This document shows, piece after piece, positions 25,001 to 35,075 of a DNA stretch of 64,000 nucleotides. Below the pieces are notes generated by a model, which saw nothing but the letters and a program-made list of their open reading frames with translations, searched no databases and was not told the DNA's origin. Each line of letters begins with the position of its first letter. The first letter of the stretch is position 1. The position numbers and the translations under genes were made by a program. Source of the DNA: Prinia subflava (taxonomy: Eukaryota; Chordata; Aves; Passeriformes; Cisticolidae); NCBI RefSeq assembly GCF_021018805.1, contig NC_086248.1:63125985-63189984 (forward strand), written 5' to 3'.

Positions 25001-25335
25001 CTGTGGGAACTGAACATCTTCCATACAAAATCAATATCAGTAGCAAAATCCTCATAGAGTTTATAGTATTTTCATACTTATCTGCTTTGACATCAGAATT
25101 TTTCCTGTTCATGATTCATTCAACTGTGCTGTTTACGTGTATTGCTGATACAATCTTTAATTAGATAATTACCCAGTATTTTTCAACACAATGCACAAGA
25201 TGACTAGCTCTCTCTTCATGAGCAACTAATCAATATTTCTTCTTATCTTCCTGTTTGTTGTGTAGTTCTGACTTTATTTATTCCATAGTCTCTTCACTGA
25301 GCAGAAAAATGTTTATTTCTCAGTAGAATTCTTAC
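19051..25335. other. AT-rich non-coding DNA, no gene seen
   Basis: No recognisable gene or repeat family except a TA run at 23326-23343. The segment 23436-23475 (containing TTTACACTGGCATAAC) is reminiscent of an ancient amniote repeat but is too short to call. The 22,900-23,620 stretch is somewhat less AT-rich. Confidence 0.55.
23326..23343. repeat. (TA)n run
   Basis: Short TA dinucleotide run. Confidence 0.7.
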
Positions 25336-25505
25336 ACCACAGTAGAGCCGAAAGGTAAATAATTCATCTTTGCAATATCCTCAGCAGGTAAAACCTGTGG
25401 AGGGTTAAGACCTAGGGAACAATTGCTCTTTGGTAGTATCCGAAAGTTGCTTTCTCCTGGCCATTCCTCTGGCCCATGCTTTTGGACTTCTACGAAAATC
25501 TCAGA
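25336..25505 (-). CDS. candidate internal coding exon, gene unknown
   Basis: On the minus strand a pyrimidine-rich tract (TTCTTCACTTCTGTTTTCC) ends in AAG at 25508-25506. The frame then stays open for 56 codons and reaches a GTAAGA donor at 25335, giving a 170-bp exon that starts in phase 0 and ends two bases into a codon. The TAA in the same frame overlaps the donor, as expected if the frame continues only by splicing. The peptide has ordinary soluble-protein composition, including VEVQKHGPEEWPGESNF and LPAEDIAKMNYLPFGS, with tryptophan, proline and glycine and no low complexity. I do not recognise the family. The base before the donor is T instead of the preferred G. An alternative donor lies two bases upstream. 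It could be an internal exon of a long-intron gene, a relic, or chance. Confidence 0.3.
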
Positions 25506-25634
25506 CTTGGAAAACAGAAGTGAAGAAGTAGCACACATCTAAGCCCCGTTTAATTTGGATGTCATGCCTCTGGAACTGGCAGTTTTGGGGTCCACAGTTT
25601 AAACTTGGGCAGAGACCAAAGATCTAATAATTGC

Positions 25635-25661
25635 CCCATATGTTTTTTGCACACATATGGG
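25635..25661. repeat. perfect 9-bp inverted repeat
   Basis: CCCATATGT (25635-25643) and ACATATGGG (25653-25661) flank a 9-base spacer. It lies about 130 bp upstream, in minus-strand sense, of the candidate exon at 25336-25505. Confidence 0.7.
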
Positions 25662-28567
25662 AAACAGACTTCTGTATCTTTTCTTGATTTCTTAGCAATT
25701 CACCAAACAAGCTCAGCTGGACAACAGCTCATATAAAAAGGGAAAGATAAAGATTGTGAAGGGATTCACTGGAGCCTGTCCAGACCTTCCTCTTGTAGAA
25801 AACAGCCCCAGGTCCTAGATTTTCACACAAAAGAAATATGACACAACAATCATCGGTGTTTGAAGCAAGAAAGATCTGCCCTCTGAAACTAAAGGCAATT
25901 TAAGGCAGTCATAGCAAAATAAATAGTAGATGAGTGCATGCCAAACTGAGCTCTGGAACATCAAAAGTGGAAGCTATGAGAAACACTGTGATGCTGTAAA
26001 ATTTTAAGTTGTTACCTTTTAAAATATTAAATTGTTTATGAAATTTTAAGACAGAAATTAATACAAGGATTTTAAAAAGACATTTTAGGTATTTTTCCAC
26101 TGACCAGGGCTTACTGTGAAACAGATGAGGCACAGATGAATATGTAAGTCCTTCTTCATACTACTGACATGAAGAGCAGAATGCTTTGATAAAACAACAT
26201 GTAGTAGGAATATATACGTTAGGAAGACAAATTTCTAGGGGTAATGTCCCAAATACTAGTCATTTCTTCATTACCCAGGGCAACTGGAAAAGAATAAAAT
26301 TCTCTTCATAAAGAATTTCAATATCCTCCTGGCAATGAGGCTGAGAATTTGAAATAGACATTGCAAGAAACTGGAGAAGTTTTCCAAAAATATGTACTGT
26401 CTCCTATTACTCATGTTTCAAGTTGCTTTTTTAATGTGGAAGCTTAAGCACAGAAATGTCAGAAGGTAAGTTTTTCATATGTCCCATTTACTTTTTAGTG
26501 CTAGTTCTAAATGGTCAGCAAAAATTTTTATCCAGTTATCATCAATTTAAAACCTGGGGGAAGTAAAATTCCCACTAAAGAGGAATTTAGATCTTATTTT
26601 AGCAGCTCCAGCCACTGTGACATTCTCCCAGTATGAAAAAATTAGTTTCCCACTTAAACACCAAGAAGTACATCTTATTGATTTTCCACAGCAGAAGTAG
26701 AAGGAAATGAAGGTCTAGAAGGAAAATAAATGTTTCTATGACCATGTACACTGCACACTGTACTTCCAGATTTTCAGACAATTGGCTTATACAGATCAGC
26801 ATGTCTGCAGCATGTTAAACATGCAGCTTTCAGCTATAGGGATAAATAGATGGGGTAGATGCAAGGAAGCTACAGTTTATGCACAGGTTATCTTTAGTTT
26901 AGCAAGAAATCAACAAACTGCATATTTGAATTTTTACACCCTGAATCTACTTTGGTGTGAAAACAAACCATTAGAAGTCAGTTTTCTTTCTCTTTGTTCT
27001 CACAACCTGACAGACTGAAGAGAATGAAAGACAGAAAATGTCAGTCTTTTTTCCCTTCCTTTTTCTTTTTCAATTTCTCTATAAAAGGGAAAAATGAAAG
27101 CCCAATAAATATAGCTGGGGGAATGATGCCTGAGTTGTTGCTACACTGCACATATTCTTATAGCCTTCTAAATCGTAAAATGTTAACAGCAAAACTAAAT
27201 CTTGACATGTTGATAGCTAAAACCATACTGCAATATGGCACATCAATTGCCTGTTATGTTTTTGAGGACCAAAAAATATTCTCTTCTGTACCATTAACAT
27301 AAATCAAACTGGTTAAATCACTTGAATACTCCAGGTACCTTTTTTTTCTCCTCATATGGCACAATGGTTGATGTCAGTGCTAGTGGCAGAGCGGGGAGCG
27401 AAGAAGAGGGGGAAGGGAAATCAGATAGACTGTAGATTTGCAGAAGGCTTCGGTACACAAATCAAGCTCAATAAGCTTGTCAGATGAACATTTCACATTA
27501 AACAAAATAATAACCTGTCATATGATTTTAAACAGCTTCTTTTCTCTTTTTTTCCCCCCCTTTTATTTCCTGCCAGGTTTCAGAGGAGCAATGCAGGGCT
27601 GTAGGTACAGTATCACAGCTGCATTTCTCAGAGCAGATATTTGAAAAGCTTCATACTCTTGGTTCTTGCCAGATGTTGATTCTGACAGGAGATAAAATAC
27701 CAGGTTTTTCCAAAACATCAGCATGGGTGAATTATGGCTAGTAGAAAACAGCAACAACAAAAGTAAAATCTCTAGTTCTGCAGATCTACAAAATTACTGT
27801 GCACAAGCAACATTTGACTCAGGAGACAGATATCAGTCAAAATACAACAAACAGAGAAAACACAACCCATCTGAAATTTGAATACTTTGAATGTTTGGAG
27901 GGCTAACTCTCATTCCTTATCTAACCAAGTTAGGACCTCAGCATCCTCTTAGCTGACCACAAGTAACTGACTTCTCTACAGCAGCTCCATGGAACCTCTA
28001 ATAAATATTTAATTCTCTAAGGGTGGCAAAGGTCATCCTGGAATTCCTCTACTTGGAGAAAGAATGGGGTTCATAAAATCTCAGGGTTCATTCAAGGTAA
28101 TCAGTCTATGAACTAGTTTTTCATGAGAAATTCTGTTTCATGAGCTGCTTCAATTTCAGATCACTAAAACTGTAATTAATGGTAATGGAGTGACTAGATC
28201 TCATTTGTCTGATGAATGCACAGTCCACCTGATGCCCATTCTTATACTGGGGTTTGCTGCTATGTTCAAACATGATTATATGGGTTAAGAGATGAGAGAT
28301 CTGGGTTAGTTTCTGATGATGTTTATATAATCTTGGCTTTTGCTTTAGAGTCTGTGCTTCAGTCTTCCTGACTTTAAAGGTGAAAAAACCCCCCAAAACA
28401 TGCAAATCTTTTCAAGTTTTGTGCATAGGGGAGTCCTAGCTGTATGTACATTAGCCAATTCATCCTCCAGTGTAATTAGGTTGCTTGTAACTAATTCTCT
28501 TTGTATCATGATGTATTACAAAAGCTGTTATTAAGGACCATATTTCTGAATGCCTTTAAGAAATTAG

Positions 28568-28638
28568 GTTCTGGTTCTGTTCATACTGAATTTGACAGCA
28601 AATTTTCCATTAAATTCATTGGTTCAGGATCACAGCTT
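28568..28638. mobile_element. ancient amniote interspersed repeat remnant
   Basis: The order of short blocks, TTCTGGTTCTG, then ACTGAATTTGACAGCAAA, then TTTCCATTAAATTCATTGG, then TCAGGATCA, parallels a repeat I recall as common in turtles and crocodilians, in which a CCATTGACTTCAATGG-type palindrome is preceded by an ACTGAAGTCAACAGCAAA block. About 70 bp are recognisable and heavily diverged. I cannot give a family name from sequence alone. Confidence 0.4.
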
Positions 28639-30641
28639 AATGACCATAATTCTTTGAGTCTGCTCATGGTATAACAAAGAGTTTTCATTATACTGTATTC
28701 TTTGTTCATTGCAGCATTCAGGATATAGTCAATATATCATTAAAGGAAACTCATTAAATGTGCAACTACATTCAGAGTAACTCATTAAGATTTTAGTATA
28801 AAAGATACTGTAACAGAAAGAGTGTGTATTTGTAAATGAAGGAGAACTCAGATACAGAATTATTTGTTTTGAAAGAGCACCTCAAGTCCTCAATCTCTCT
28901 TGTCTATAAATTGCATTCATAATCGACAGCTCATTAACAACTCATTATGGATACTGAATATTGCACAAACAGAGACAGTGCAGCAAAGGAGACAAAAAAT
29001 GAATTCATGAAAGGGAAAACAGGGAGATATTTTTCAGTCGAAGAGTATGGCTTCATTAATGGCATTTTGGGTTCTCTTTCTTCCTATATTTAAATCACTA
29101 CAAACAGATCTCTTGATAACTACCACTTCTCAGTACCTGAGGAAAAATGTGTATGATATATGTACATAATGGACCAGCTGTGTAACCATGCAGTGCCTGT
29201 TTTTCACAGACTACAAGATTTAGGATCTACAAATTAGTAAAATTCTACTAAAATGGATATAAAGTAATTAGAAATTCAGTAACTTTCTGTATCACAAGTA
29301 GCCTTCATAGTGCAGCCTAGGAAGTACTATTTCTTCCTTCCACTGTCAGTCTTCAGAAAGTTACAGTGACACTCAACACATTTACATTTGACCTGAATCT
29401 TTATGCAGCCACCTACCATATGCATTTTAATTATTCCATTTCACAGGAAAAGTAGTACCAAAGAAAAATATCATTTTTCAAGTCCATGAGATCACAAATA
29501 GAGAGATAGCTTCAGGGAAGAAGGATAATACATCTTCCTTAAGTTTAAGTATAATTTTAAAAGTACTGCACATACATTGGCAGCTTTGGATTACACAATT
29601 TCCACAATCATTTATCAGTACAATGAGATAAATGACTCTTGTAAGCCCACAACAGCAATACTTCAGATTATTTTAATATTATCCAAGTAGTCAAAGTAAA
29701 AACCTTTTTAAAAATTAAGGAATTAGCACAGAAAATATTGTGCTGACAAAAGGTTATATTTCTATCTACAGGCAAAGAATTAGGAAATTTATAAGAATTC
29801 TGCATTTTCAGTGTCATAGAGATTACTTTTTATTTCACAACAATTTATGACAAGATTTATGAAGAAAAAACACAAGGTGATAAATTTGTTTTTTTCATCC
29901 TCTCAAAGGAAAGCTCAAAGCCTGATTTGGTTGCACTCCACAGGTGGAGCTCCTGTCTATACAGAGCTCTGCAGAAAGTACTTACAGAAGACATTTTGGG
30001 ACCAAACTTGGGTGTGTCTCAGTTTTCCTACGTGAATTTCTGAATGGATTTATCTTAGTTGAAAGAAGATTCTCCCAGGTTTGAGGAACTTGCTTGATTT
30101 TCCCTTTGTCAGGTCTAGCTTTATGCTGACTGCAGCAAAGAGTAAAAAGTCATAACTGAACAGAGTCATGCCAAACCTGGAAAGATTAATACCTGTTCAC
30201 GGGCTTCTGAAAGGCTCTTTTGCTTCCAGAGTAAAAGATGCACTGTCCCTAAAGCATGTGCCAAGACTGGTCAAAAAGGATCTTAAGATCATTGCTTTCA
30301 ACGTTATTCATAGAAAGACAAGTGAAGCTGAAAATCCTTCTGTGTGGCTATCTGTTGAAATCAATTTAATTTCCATAATGAATGTTTGTGGAAATGTGTG
30401 AATAGTGCTTCATGCAGAGATTTTGAGAACTCCTAGACAAGAGGAAGATTTTGCTTTGTATTTTAGCAATCTTATATCAATGAATTGTGCACATAGTGAC
30501 AAAACTTACATAGATGAACACAGTTGAAGAGTTGAAGACAGAGAGCCACAGAACTACAAGACTGGAAGATGAGCCATAGGTGATGGCATCTTTATTTCAT
30601 GTATTTAACGCTGTGTAATAATATTACTTTTCATTTTTCAG

Positions 30642-30824
30642 AAGTGTGACTGGCACTCGGACAGTTACACAGCCAGCATCACTGGAAATGTCCTCTGGTG
30701 ATGACTCAAGTACCTTTATGGAGACTCCACAGCAATTAATGGTTGTACTTATACACAAAGGTTGTATCTACTACAACAAAACTTACATGACACTGCAGTC
30801 CCATGTCATAGCATTGCTTTGGAG
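30642..30824 (+). CDS. candidate exon with good acceptor, gene unknown
   Basis: A TTACTTTTCATTTTTCAG acceptor ends at 30641. From there one frame stays open for 60 codons to a GAG/GTGAAG donor at 30825, giving a 183-bp exon whose two ends carry the same phase. The translation contains SLEMSSGDDSSTFMETPQQL and then a more hydrophobic part. I recognise no domain, and the C-terminal part (CIYYNKTYMTLQSHVIALL) is not obviously protein-like. Splice-bracketed frames of this size arise by chance in a 64-kb window, so this is a weak candidate for a coding or lncRNA exon. Confidence 0.18.
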
Positions 30825-33800
30825 GTGAAGCATAGGTGGAAAACTGTTGAACACCAAATACATTATAACATTGCTGATGGTAGGATGAACATGAACAAAC
30901 ACGTTCTTAAAAATGCAGGAAAGAAAGACAAAAGGACAACTACATGTACAATGCTTTAACTTCATTTACTTAATTAATAAAGTAATAATTAATAATTAAT
31001 TAATAATTGGTAAATGGGTATCACATTCTAATAAATGCAAAAATGCAGAACATCAGTGGGAACTAAATCTTTGAGGACTATCCCAGTCTAGCCATATAAC
31101 AAACTGGAAAACTTTTGATTTTTCTCTGATAAGGTTCACAAAAGTAGATATTTATGAAAGCATGGATAAGGATATGTAACTTCAATTGAACACCATAAAA
31201 CATGGTCATTGAGTCATGTCAAAGGCCATGAAAATGTGTGCACTGGTTGCTGAAATGTTTATTGGTGGAATTCTCTGAGAAGTGCAACATCAAAAAAAGG
31301 TTATGACGATTCTTAATAAATGACAGCATTCATTTCCTTTATTTAAACACCCTAAAAATCCCCTGCTCAGTCTGAAAACACTTTGAAAGCAGATTGCTGT
31401 GAAGACATTCATATTTTTTTCTAGCAAAAATTAGGTTAGTACTTCTGTCCTAAATTAATATCTTCAGTGTCAAGAGCTAATAACACAGTCTTTCATATGT
31501 ATTCCAGACTGAAGTTCAGAAAAACAATTTCAGTCTAAAATTACATTGGTCTTTCATCAAGGTTTTTTAAAGGGTGTTTTTTGGGGGGTGGAGAGGGACA
31601 ATTTTTTTGCTGATACCTTCTGCAATGTACGTGAAATCAATAGGGGAAGAAAAGGAAACGTAGGTACTTTGCATATACAAATGCACATTTGAATGGAAAT
31701 TACCCATTTTTTTCTCCACATTTCCAAACTTTCAACAGGGAATACCCAAGAACAATCCTTTCTGATGAGTGGTAAAGTAGGTATCTCTTCAAAATCTTTA
31801 TATTTAGTGTAGTAAGTTTTTCTGAAATACAGGTTATTGAAAATCATGTAGTCATTACCAAGTGTCATTAATGTAGCATTAAATGGCCTTGTTCTCCACT
31901 GGGCCAGATTAAATATTCCTTCTACCTTTAGAAATCTAATCAACTCAGGGGCAAATTTTATATATATGCTAGTTTGTTATTTTATTGTCATTCTATGTTA
32001 CAGTACAAACTGAAATTCCTTCATGTTTGCACAGGCTATGGACCCTGAGAGATCAAAACACCAAAACAGAATATCTACCCCTAATTGTCACACAGTTTTA
32101 TATTGGCTAATTTGTAACAATATAAAGCCCACAGTACTTTATGGAAAAAAATTTAAAATATTATCTAGATATTTCTCCTAGGTTCTCTTTTAAATACTGA
32201 GCAACTTCTAATTTTGCAGAAAAGTCAACTTCTAATTAAATTGCATTCAGTTCAGTAATGTGTCTTTAGGTTTAAACTCTATTCTGAATTCTTAAATCAA
32301 TGGAACCTTTCTATGTCAGAAATTTAAGAAAAGTTTAGATTTTACGTGGTGTACCAAAATGCAGATTGTGACACATTATTTCATGGGGAACTTTTTGTGA
32401 CAGAGGAAGAATGTACAAGCAGAGGGAGCATCTCCAAAGCACACTGTGTCCCACCAGAAATATTGTAAATTAGCAGAGTGTAGCTCTGTCATCATAACTG
32501 CATCAACACACACAGAGAGTATCACACTACAGCTTACAATATATCAGAAGATTTTTAAAAAGATGATTCTGCTTCATCCCAAGAAATAGATAATTAGTTT
32601 ATAAACCTCAGAAATGAGATATGGAACTAAGTCAATGATGTATCAAAACCTATAAGGAAATATAACACTATGCACCAAAATGTGAAGCTGTGATTACTTT
32701 CTGCAGCTATGCTCTTAGATCAAACTGGAAGTAAAGAATTCACTGATGACTGTTAAAATACCCTATCATATTTACTAGCACAGCTGGGCAGATACATGAA
32801 GCAGGCAAGTGGGAATGAAAAAGAAGGGAAAAAGAATACTGTTCAGAATATTTTAAATGTTCAAATCATTTAATAAAAGTAAATAATGTTTTCAAAATTC
32901 AGAAAAAATAAAAAGGCCTTCACCTTCCCCACCCTCGAGGGAGGAAGAGGCTTTGTCCCCTCACTTTTGTGTCCCACGGTAGGGACATGTCCATTCAGCT
33001 GACTTTAAGCCACAAGCCCCACAATCTGACAGTATCTGTCCACATAGGTAGTTTTTCCTTCTCTGAACAAAGTGTTACTTGGAAATCCACCTCTCCCACA
33101 AGTCCCTGTAAACAATCATGCACTTTACCACCCTACAGAAAGATGTAGTTTTTTAATTAACCCTACTTCAACTACCAGAAAACCACATTCCTTCAAGGGC
33201 TGAAATGATCTAATGGATCATCCTTTCTCTACCTTGAAATACCACAAATAGAGCAGTGAAACTGTCAAAGGCATCCAATTGAAAATACAATTGAAAGAGA
33301 AAGGAGAAAGAAAGCAGAAAAGTCAATATGCACCTATTTTGATCCCATCAGTGGAAGTAACTGCACAGAAAACTGTTCATACTTTATTTAACTCATATGT
33401 CTCTTCATTCCCACCAAGACACCACAAAAAGATGTGATAGCTTAAAGAAATATCTTGACTTTTATTTTTCGTGTGCTTTAACCAATCATTTCTTCCTTTG
33501 GTAAGGAAGAATCAGTGTTTTTGTATACTGGCAAATAAAAATGCATCATTATTTTCCTCCAAGATGGAGAATTTCTATTAAAATTTCTAAGTAAATTAGT
33601 TTTGATCATCAGCCTATACAATGACTGAAAAGCTTTATATAATTATTTTTTTGAATTTGTGAAGGCCTCCATTCTCAAATAGCAGAATTATTACTATATT
33701 GTAATGACAATGTTAATGGTCTTTATAGGAATACAGCAAGAGAAGTGCAACTGATGAAATTTTTTTTAAAGCATTTAGAATAGTCAGAGGATTTCTCCTG

Positions 33801-33879
33801 GATCTGTTTCAGTTAACTTGAAGAAACCAACTCTTCAGGACAGAAACAAGTGCCTGTATCAAGGGGTTTTGCAAAAGCC
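30825..33879. other. AT-rich non-coding DNA, no gene seen
   Basis: A TAAT/TTAATT-rich cluster lies at 30970-31009. The minus-strand frame at 31557-31943 has 128 codons but starts at TTG, lacks splice context and has no known domain, so I treat it as chance. No other feature is seen. Confidence 0.6.
30970..31009. repeat. TAATTAAT-rich AT tract
   Basis: About 40 bases of nearly pure A/T made of overlapping TAAT and ATTA tetramers. It is either a decayed AT microsatellite or a dense set of homeodomain-core matches. Confidence 0.65.
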
Positions 33880-34240
33880 AGAGTGCTCAGGAAGTTAAAG
33901 GTGTTGAGCAAGCCACATCTGCCACATGGGGCTGTCTACATAAGGCTTGGGAAAGCTGCATGCTGGCACGCGTGGCCACGGCATGGCCACGTGCATACAC
34001 CAGTGTCAGGGAGTGCCGTGGAATAACCTGCTCCTGGATTCCAGATATGCCAGATATGCTCTGCCGGAAAGGATAACAAACCCTGTCAAGAGAACCTGGA
34101 AGGTTTTGGTGCTGTAGATGTGAGGAGACACCTCCCATACACAGGAAGGCTGGACCCCTCCACAGCTGGTCATCCTGCCCAGCACACCGTGGCTGTCCAG
34201 CCCGTGTCCGTCAAGGGCAGATAAAGGTCAAGTTCCCACC
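33880..34240. other. GC-rich patch with strong hairpin and E-box
   Basis: About 360 bp clearly GC-richer than the flanks. It contains ACGCGT and CACGTG sites and a hairpin at 33966-33994. The hairpin has an 11-bp stem, GCAC plus GTGGCCA paired with TGGCCAC plus GTGC, a 2-nt bulge on the left arm and a 5-nt loop at 33979-33983. A tandem 9-mer CCAGATATG is doubled at 34041-34058. No protein is recognised. It might be a promoter-like or enhancer element or an old LTR fragment. Confidence 0.45.
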
Positions 34241-34330
34241 CCTGAAAGAACATTAAGATTGGCTTGACATATGTGTTTCACTTCCTACCTTCTACCTTAT
34301 TCTACTTATTGTTCTGTCCTTACTACTGAG

Positions 34331-34557
34331 AAAGAACTCTGCTCCTCTTGGGGCAGAACAATACCAACAGGGTTCCAAAACAAGCTTACAAAACCAAAAC
34401 CGAGCAAATTAACAGCCAGTTCTCAGACATTTGTGTTAAACCTCCAAGTCTGGAAGAACACATTCAGGAAAATTTTTGCAACCTTTTTGGGCAGCCAAAA
34501 AAGCACAAGAGTAGACTACAGAACAGTCTTTTGGGAAAGACTCTAACTAAATATTGA
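34331..34557 (+). pseudogene. short open frame before an A29 tract, possible retrocopy or terminal exon
   Basis: After a long pyrimidine-rich stretch that ends in CTTACTACTGAG at 34330, one frame runs open to TGA at 34555-34557, about 75 codons. The translation is protein-like, for example SLEEHIQENFCNLFGQPKKH, and lysine/glutamine-rich, but I do not recognise it. A29 begins at 34691, 133 bp after the stop. Two readings are possible. It could be a terminal exon, although no AATAAA lies between the stop and the A tract, or the 3' end of a reverse-transcribed mRNA with its poly(A) tail. The second would be notable because CR1 does not efficiently copy poly(A) mRNA in birds. Chance is also possible. 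I found no target-site duplication by eye. Confidence 0.2.
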
Positions 34558-34690
34558 GTTGGAAAGAGAAGAGAATTGTCTAGAGTTCATTTCAACTCAT
34601 GACATAAGCAAAATGAGGGAGAGTAGACAGGTGGCTTCCCAAATGATACCTTCTAGAACTACAGCTGAGGGACAAAAAAAACAAAGGACC

Positions 34691-34719
<29 letters not shown>
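34691..34719. repeat. A29 homopolymer
   Basis: Twenty-nine uninterrupted A, the longest homopolymer in the window, preceded by shorter A runs and followed by another A8 run. It is either a microsatellite or the tail of a retroposed transcript. Confidence 0.9.
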
Positions 34720-34721
<2 letters not shown>

Positions 34722-34967
34722 CTACAAAAAAAATCCCCAACCCTGTCTTGGATTTATCTCGGGTACCTGTGCAGTCTAAACACTGCACAGAAAATATCCT
34801 CTTTCACTGTTTAATTTCATCAGTGTCATACCATGACTGAGATGTACCACAAGGAGGAATTAAGAGTGAGGTGTGCAAAAAAGGAGCTTTTTTGGTATTA
34901 TAAACTAGTTCTAGAAGTGAAAAGAGCACAGATAGCATAATCTATCATTAGTAGAGCCTGAAGTCTT

Positions 34968-34982
34968 AAAAAAAAAAAAAAA
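34968..34982. repeat. A15 homopolymer
   Basis: Fifteen uninterrupted A about 250 bp downstream of the A29 tract. Confidence 0.85.
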
Positions 34983-35048
34983 GGAAAAGTTATTTGACTT
35001 TGGATTTCTTTTAATTACACAAAATGAGGTTAACTGAAAAAAAAACCC

Positions 35049-35075
35049 CAAACAAATTAACAAACAAACAAACAG
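35049..35075. repeat. (CAAA)n microsatellite
   Basis: Short run of CAAA units directly after an A9CCCC stretch. Confidence 0.75.

Larger units (their letters stand above)
25506..30641. other. AT-rich non-coding DNA, no gene seen
   Basis: Holds a 9-bp inverted repeat (25635-25661) and an ancient repeat remnant (28568-28638). A donor-like AAG/GTAAGT at 26466 has no convincing partner exon. The 29,990-30,040 stretch (containing GTGTGTCTCAGTTTTCC) faintly resembles a MIR-type SINE core but is too short to call. Confidence 0.55.

Noticed and set aside
29990..30040. MIR-like CTCAGTTTTCC core
   Set aside because: Short and diverged, with no flanking tRNA-derived or 3' part visible.
31557..31943. 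128-codon minus-strand frame
   Set aside because: It starts at TTG, has no splice sites or known domain, and about one such frame is expected by chance.
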